Assembly: GCA_034440635.1 (NCBI GenBank)
Contig: JAOTON010001028.1
Location: 496,001 to 560,000 of the forward strand
Source: Lepas anatifera
Lineage: Eukaryota; Arthropoda; Thecostraca; Lepadidae
DNA: 64,000 nucleotides
Direction: 5' to 3'
Under the pieces are notes generated by a model. It worked only from the letters and a program-made list of their open reading frames with translations. It searched no databases and was not told where the DNA came from. A program made the translations under genes and the position numbers. This document shows positions 60,190-64,000 of this stretch, one piece after another; positions within the stretch are counted from its first letter, which is position 1; every line of letters begins with the position of its first letter.

Positions 60190-61160
60190 CAAAGTTTTGA
60201 ATCGTGCGCGCGCACTGTGCAGCCGTCAATCTGGCACGCCTTTAGAGTATCGCGGTTACACTGATGGAAACCATCACCTCACCGTCCCGGAAACACCACC
60301 GCCCCCACGGCTTGCCACATTTACATCCAAACATGTATTAAAACACACACAGCATCACATCAACTCGCATTCCGTGAGGGTCAGCGGAGCCGATCCACCA
60401 AGCGCCTCGCCGCCGGCACCTTCCCTCATTTCTCTTCACCGGTGCTTACATGCTGTTTTTTCGCGCGACATGTCGCGGGGATATCCCTATGACTATGCTC
60501 GTCGTTACAGCACACGACCCTGAGGGCTCTGTCGTGTCGCTGTCGACGGCGTTGGACTCGGTGCGCGCGCAGGCTCCCAGGGCGCCAGCACCCTCCGACG
60601 CCCGCGATCGAGCGGCGCCGACTGGCTCGTCGCGGTGGCCGTTTCAGTTGAGACCGTGCCAGCGGGAGAGCGGTGCCGCGCGCCCCGCCGCCGTCACAAA
60701 GGACACGCGTGCCGAGCCGCGACTGACTGTGCACGGCCGGTGGACGTGATTTAGACTGCCTGCCGACATCAGCCGCCAGTTAGCGGCCATTCCAGTGCGA
60801 CTGCTCCGTTTGTGCGGGCGTCCAGCCGTCTGCTGAGGACAGCTGTCTGTCAGCGGGCTGCCCACTTCCGGGAACGGCGTCTGGCACATCAGAGCGGCAG
60901 GCCCGGTGTCTGTAGCCGGCGTTTTCTGCGCAGCGGTGCCACCGCGTGCCCTCTGCAGCCATGGGAAACGCCAACGAGACCATGTCGCACGAGGACTCGG
61001 CGCCTCATCTGCCGCGCAACCCCACCATGCCCACCATTCAGGAGGAGGACGAAGACGCCAGCGACAGGTAACCGCCCGGTGTCACCGGGGCTCTGGGGTG
61101 AGGAAGGGACCACTCTCCGTGCGGCCGCCCGCGCGCGCGATAGGGGAGCCGTTCCTAGCC
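60190..61160 (+). promoter_or_regulatory. GC/CpG-rich 5' region of the downstream gene
   Basis: GC content and CG dinucleotide density rise sharply here compared with the AT-rich DNA on both sides. The stretch leads directly into a start codon with excellent context at 60961. No TATA box or initiator could be fixed by eye. Long open frames in this stretch overlap on both strands in several frames, as expected of stop-poor GC-rich DNA. It most likely holds the promoter and 5' untranslated region. Confidence 0.5.
60961..61067 (+). CDS. First coding exon of an unidentified gene
   Basis: The ATG lies in GCAGCCATGGG, a near-perfect eukaryotic start context. The frame encodes 35 residues, starting MGNANETMSHEDSAPH, with MPTIQEEDEDAS near the end, then reaches donor GACAG|GTAACC in phase 2. 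The N-terminus is hydrophilic and becomes acidic; Gly at position 2 would permit N-myristoylation, but other features of such a signal are not convincing. The rest of the gene must lie beyond 64000. An acidic N-terminus broken at Asp-Arg also occurs just before TM1 in some SLC6 proteins, so a second transporter is possible; that is speculation. I do not recognise the protein. Confidence 0.6.
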
Positions 61161-62458
61161 TTATTGGCCGAGTTAAAAGCGTGATTCATCGCGAGCAGGT
61201 ACAAAGGCCCTTCTTTGTCTGATAGCTGGCATACTCGTAGCTGAAGCACGACGTAAAACTGTCTCAGCAAAATTTGTAGACACCATTTTATCCCCAAGAG
61301 GAAGCAAAGTCAAAATCTGTAAACCTTCCGTCTTTCTCGTGCGTACAGGGGACCAGCATGGACTTGACCAGTAACGTATAAAGTGGGGGCTTCTGGCCCC
61401 CTGGCTATTCCATCAAGTTCCATATACCCCCATGTCAAGCCCTCGGGAGAAATAGCCCTTTTGGCAGATGTGTCTAATAAAATTCAGCCAAAATGAAGCA
61501 AAATCCGTATCCAGTAGATTCGGCTCATATGTAAGGTTTGCTACACTCATGGGAAAACCCTACAATAATCATTAAACAGGGGTACCCCGTTCTCCAATAG
61601 GCACTGAAGTGTACTTGAGTCACTGAAGTACCCTACTCTCCTGTTTGTCTTACTTCTCCCTCGACTTCCCTGTCAATATATGCCCGTTCATGGTATTGAA
61701 TTATTGATCTTCCCTGCACTCATATTTTCGGCCGAGAAATCCCTCTCATATGACCTTTCCTCCCTCACCTACAATAAAATCTCACTTATATGCCCTGTCT
61801 TTGCCTTTGTGGGTTCTATCCTTCCTCCTTTGCCCTGATATTCCTCTCAGTCTCCCGGCCGTTATGTTCTGGTTCCCAGTCCCCTCAGCTCATCTGCCCT
61901 GTCCTTTTCCGTCTGCCGCGGGACAGTTTTTTGTCAATTATTAGCAATATATTTAAATTGTGAAACCCTGATGAAGGACGTGAGTCACAGCACCAAGTCT
62001 GGTAAATGAAATTCTGAAAAAACCCGTTCGAATCGATCGTACCGCGAGAAATTTGATGTCATAAAAATTAAGTGCCGAAGCCATCCTTGAAATGGCACGA
62101 TCTCGTGAGTACCTTATCCTCTCTGGCTGGCTTTCTTACATACCTGCCAATCCTTCTTGAAACTTGTCATGTACCTACATACACTGCCGCATATCCGTTT
62201 CCACTATGAATGGACAAAAATGGACGGTTGGGGGAGCCAGCCAATCTTCAAATGGCTGCTGACAAAAACTTCCCAAAATCTGGCGGTTCGGATGGCTTTT
62301 TGTCCCCCTGGATTCGCCATTGCTGGGACCAAATGTGATTCAACTTTTGGTTTCATTTGTTAATTGCAAAGGTCCGGAATCGGCTGAAAGGGAGAGACAG
62401 AGAGAGAGGGGGAGAGTAAAACTATTTCCGTCTGAAACTCGCACGGAATTTGGCAAGT
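61068..62458. other. First intron of the 60961 gene, nothing recognised
   Basis: Pyrimidine-rich stretch at 61615-61930 (ccctctcatatgacctttcctccctc and similar) and a short GGGAGAGACAGAGAGAGAGG purine run at 62390. No exon seen. Confidence 0.4.
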
Positions 62459-63456
62459 TTAACCCTCCTACCGGTGGGGTTTGAACACTTCCCCCTCGGG
62501 TTTTTCCGCCGACGAAACGACGGCGGCATGAAGCGTCGTTGTATTTGACACACCTTATCCTTGATCAATTCTACAACTTTCCCTAAAATTTTAAGGTTGG
62601 GTTATCTCAGTCCAGGTCATCAGTGCAGGTCAAGTGACCTCACCTCCAATTTTTAAGGAGACACAATTAAGAAATTGGTGAACCTATCGAATTGAAACTT
62701 ATGCTTCATGATGGCCCCACCGAGTGATACAAAAAACATTCCGGGATTTTTCATATCGATAACCTAAGGTCAGGTACGGATCATGACCTCTCTATTGGAA
62801 ATACATGGGGAAAACAGGAATTGGGCTATAGTTGTGTAGATACAGCTGAGAATACTTTTGTATTCTCCAAAACGTAGTATCCTGGCCCGTTTCCAGGTTC
62901 GTGTTGCAATTTTAACCTGTGACCTCTGAGAAGTCATCTGGGGCTACTTAAGCAGTTTTCAGACGTGGGTCAATAAATTTGTAGGAAATGATGATACAAC
63001 TTTTATTTTGATACCATTACGTTTGGATTGCTATTGCCAGTCGATTGATATGCATATTAACCATGTTAGATCGGAAAGCTACATTGACCTGTCCTGAGGT
63101 CATGCCATTTTTGTGTTTTGACCTAGTATAGTCATATTATACATCATTTGATTCTCTGTGACAAGAGGAAGCGAATGGTGCCTCAAAAATGGTCCTAACT
63201 CAACTCTGTCAGATGCTAGAGCCCAAAAAACACTACCCTAACATGCAACCTTCTTTGACCTGTCATGACCTCAATATTGACCTGAGTCAAAAAGTGACTG
63301 ATGTAGTTTCTTCATGAATTTGTATGAGCTATCCACCAGATTTAGCGTTATTTCGCTATCACGCATAGGGACCGAGTTCGAGAGGAGGTGTTCAAACACC
63401 ACCACTCCCCCAACCAGGGCGAAGGTGGCTCGGAGGCCCACCGGGGCGCGGGTTAA
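62459..63456 (+). mobile_element. TTAA element, family I, best-preserved copy
   Basis: Left end TTAACCCTCCTACCGGTGGG, right end GGCCCACCGGGGCGCGGGTTAA, inverted ends with TTAA on both sides, 998 bp. The interior has the paired regions ggtcaagtgacctcacc, atcgataacctaaggtcaggt and gacctgtcctgaggtca. No transposase. It lies in the first intron of the 60961 gene. Confidence 0.88.
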
Positions 63457-64000
63457 TGATATTGTAGAATTAACATTAGTTCGTGTCCGAAGAAACATGC
63501 AAGTGTGAAAAATTACGAACAAAACATGTTATCAAACAAAACTACGTTGTAAAAGAGTTGATAACGTTGCGGATCACTACAATCAAAACTTGTGCCTTTT
63601 CACCCAATATCTCACAGAGATATCTACGTGGGCAACAGGAACACTCCGGCCAACAGTTCCGGCTGGCGGAGAATGGAAAACCTGTGATTCCAGTCTGAAA
63701 GAGCAGTTGTAATTACCCGCTCGTCAAACAGATGTTGTATCCCGCCGTACCAATGAGTGGCCCCGTGAGACCAGTTCACTTTCAGAATGTGCTGCCTGCC
63801 GTCGTCACATCGTCATGTGTCTCCTTAGGAAATGTACCGATGCTGAATACGCTCAGCATTCAATCTGATAACTCGAGGCAGGACTTAACCCCAGTACCTA
63901 GCTATTGCATTTCTCATTCTGCTATCGGAATATATGTAGATTGCCAGCTTTCTGTCCAGAGTTCGAAAAATCTGCCAACTCGTGAACAATGTTGGTGACA
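63457..64000. other. No recognised feature at the window end
   Basis: A frame open from 63732 to 63998 carries no recognisable motif and no acceptor that I trust. It could belong to an exon continuing past the window, but there is nothing to support that. Confidence 0.3.

Noticed and set aside
60450..61222. Several overlapping frames on both strands in the GC-rich region
   Set aside because: Stop-poor CpG-rich DNA gives open frames in most registers. Only the frame starting at 60961 has a good start context and a donor.

Overview
This window looks like nuclear DNA from an animal, most likely an invertebrate and perhaps a crustacean or other arthropod; the species cannot be fixed from the sequence. 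The evidence is a gene broken into short exons with GT..AG introns of a few hundred bases to about 9 kb, tRNA-derived SINEs, many short inverted-repeat transposons, minisatellites, and no operons or bacterial gene packing. Most of the open frames in the window are chance frames or lie inside repeats.

The one clearly recognisable gene lies on the minus strand from 33387 down to 5208. It encodes a sodium- and chloride-coupled SLC6 neurotransmitter/amino-acid transporter that most resembles glycine (GlyT) and proline transporters. I reconstructed twelve coding exons with splice sites: a start exon at 33316-33387, TM1 at 26525-26699, TM2 at 22626-22757, TM3 at 17807-17950, the glycosylated extracellular loop 2 at 17178-17326, then TM4 to the start of TM11 between 12175 and 5208. 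About 540 residues are present. The last 80-100 residues (rest of TM11, TM12, C-terminal tail) were not found and probably lie beyond position 1. Every junction agrees in phase except the one between the TM3 exon and the loop-2 exon, where a small exon may be missing. A second gene begins on the plus strand: a first coding exon at 60961-61067 with a very good start context and donor, behind a GC/CpG-rich stretch. A third, weak exon candidate lies at 50714-51026.

The rest is mostly mobile and tandem-repeat DNA. (1) Several families of 0.45-1.0 kb non-autonomous elements begin and end at TTAA, as piggyBac-type elements do. Several of them are unusually full of AGGTCA/TGACCT hexamers. (2) Elements with hAT-like ends (CAGTGGCGGATC, CAGGGGCGTAGGAAC, CAG-GAACGTAGCC) have 8-bp target duplications that I could read directly in four cases. 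(3) SINEs of two kinds occur, two copies with clear target duplications of 17 and 14 bp. One family has two different tRNA-like heads on a shared 3' domain. (4) From 34582 to 41478 there is a nested structure: a 6.9-kb hAT-type element holding a tandem array, into which a second 4.35-kb hAT-type element with its own array has jumped, which in turn holds a SINE. (5) From 52727 to 55040 there is a nearly spacerless palindrome of about 2.3 kb carrying two tail-to-tail copies of a degenerate reading frame, one arm split by a SINE.

Layout: 1-5207 repeats downstream of the last exon found; 5208-33387 transporter gene with repeat-filled introns; 33388-41971 intergenic, with the nested hAT block; 41972-52726 repeats and one doubtful exon; 52727-55040 palindrome; 55041-60180 sparse DNA with TTAA and hAT elements; 60190-64000 start of a plus-strand gene and its first intron.
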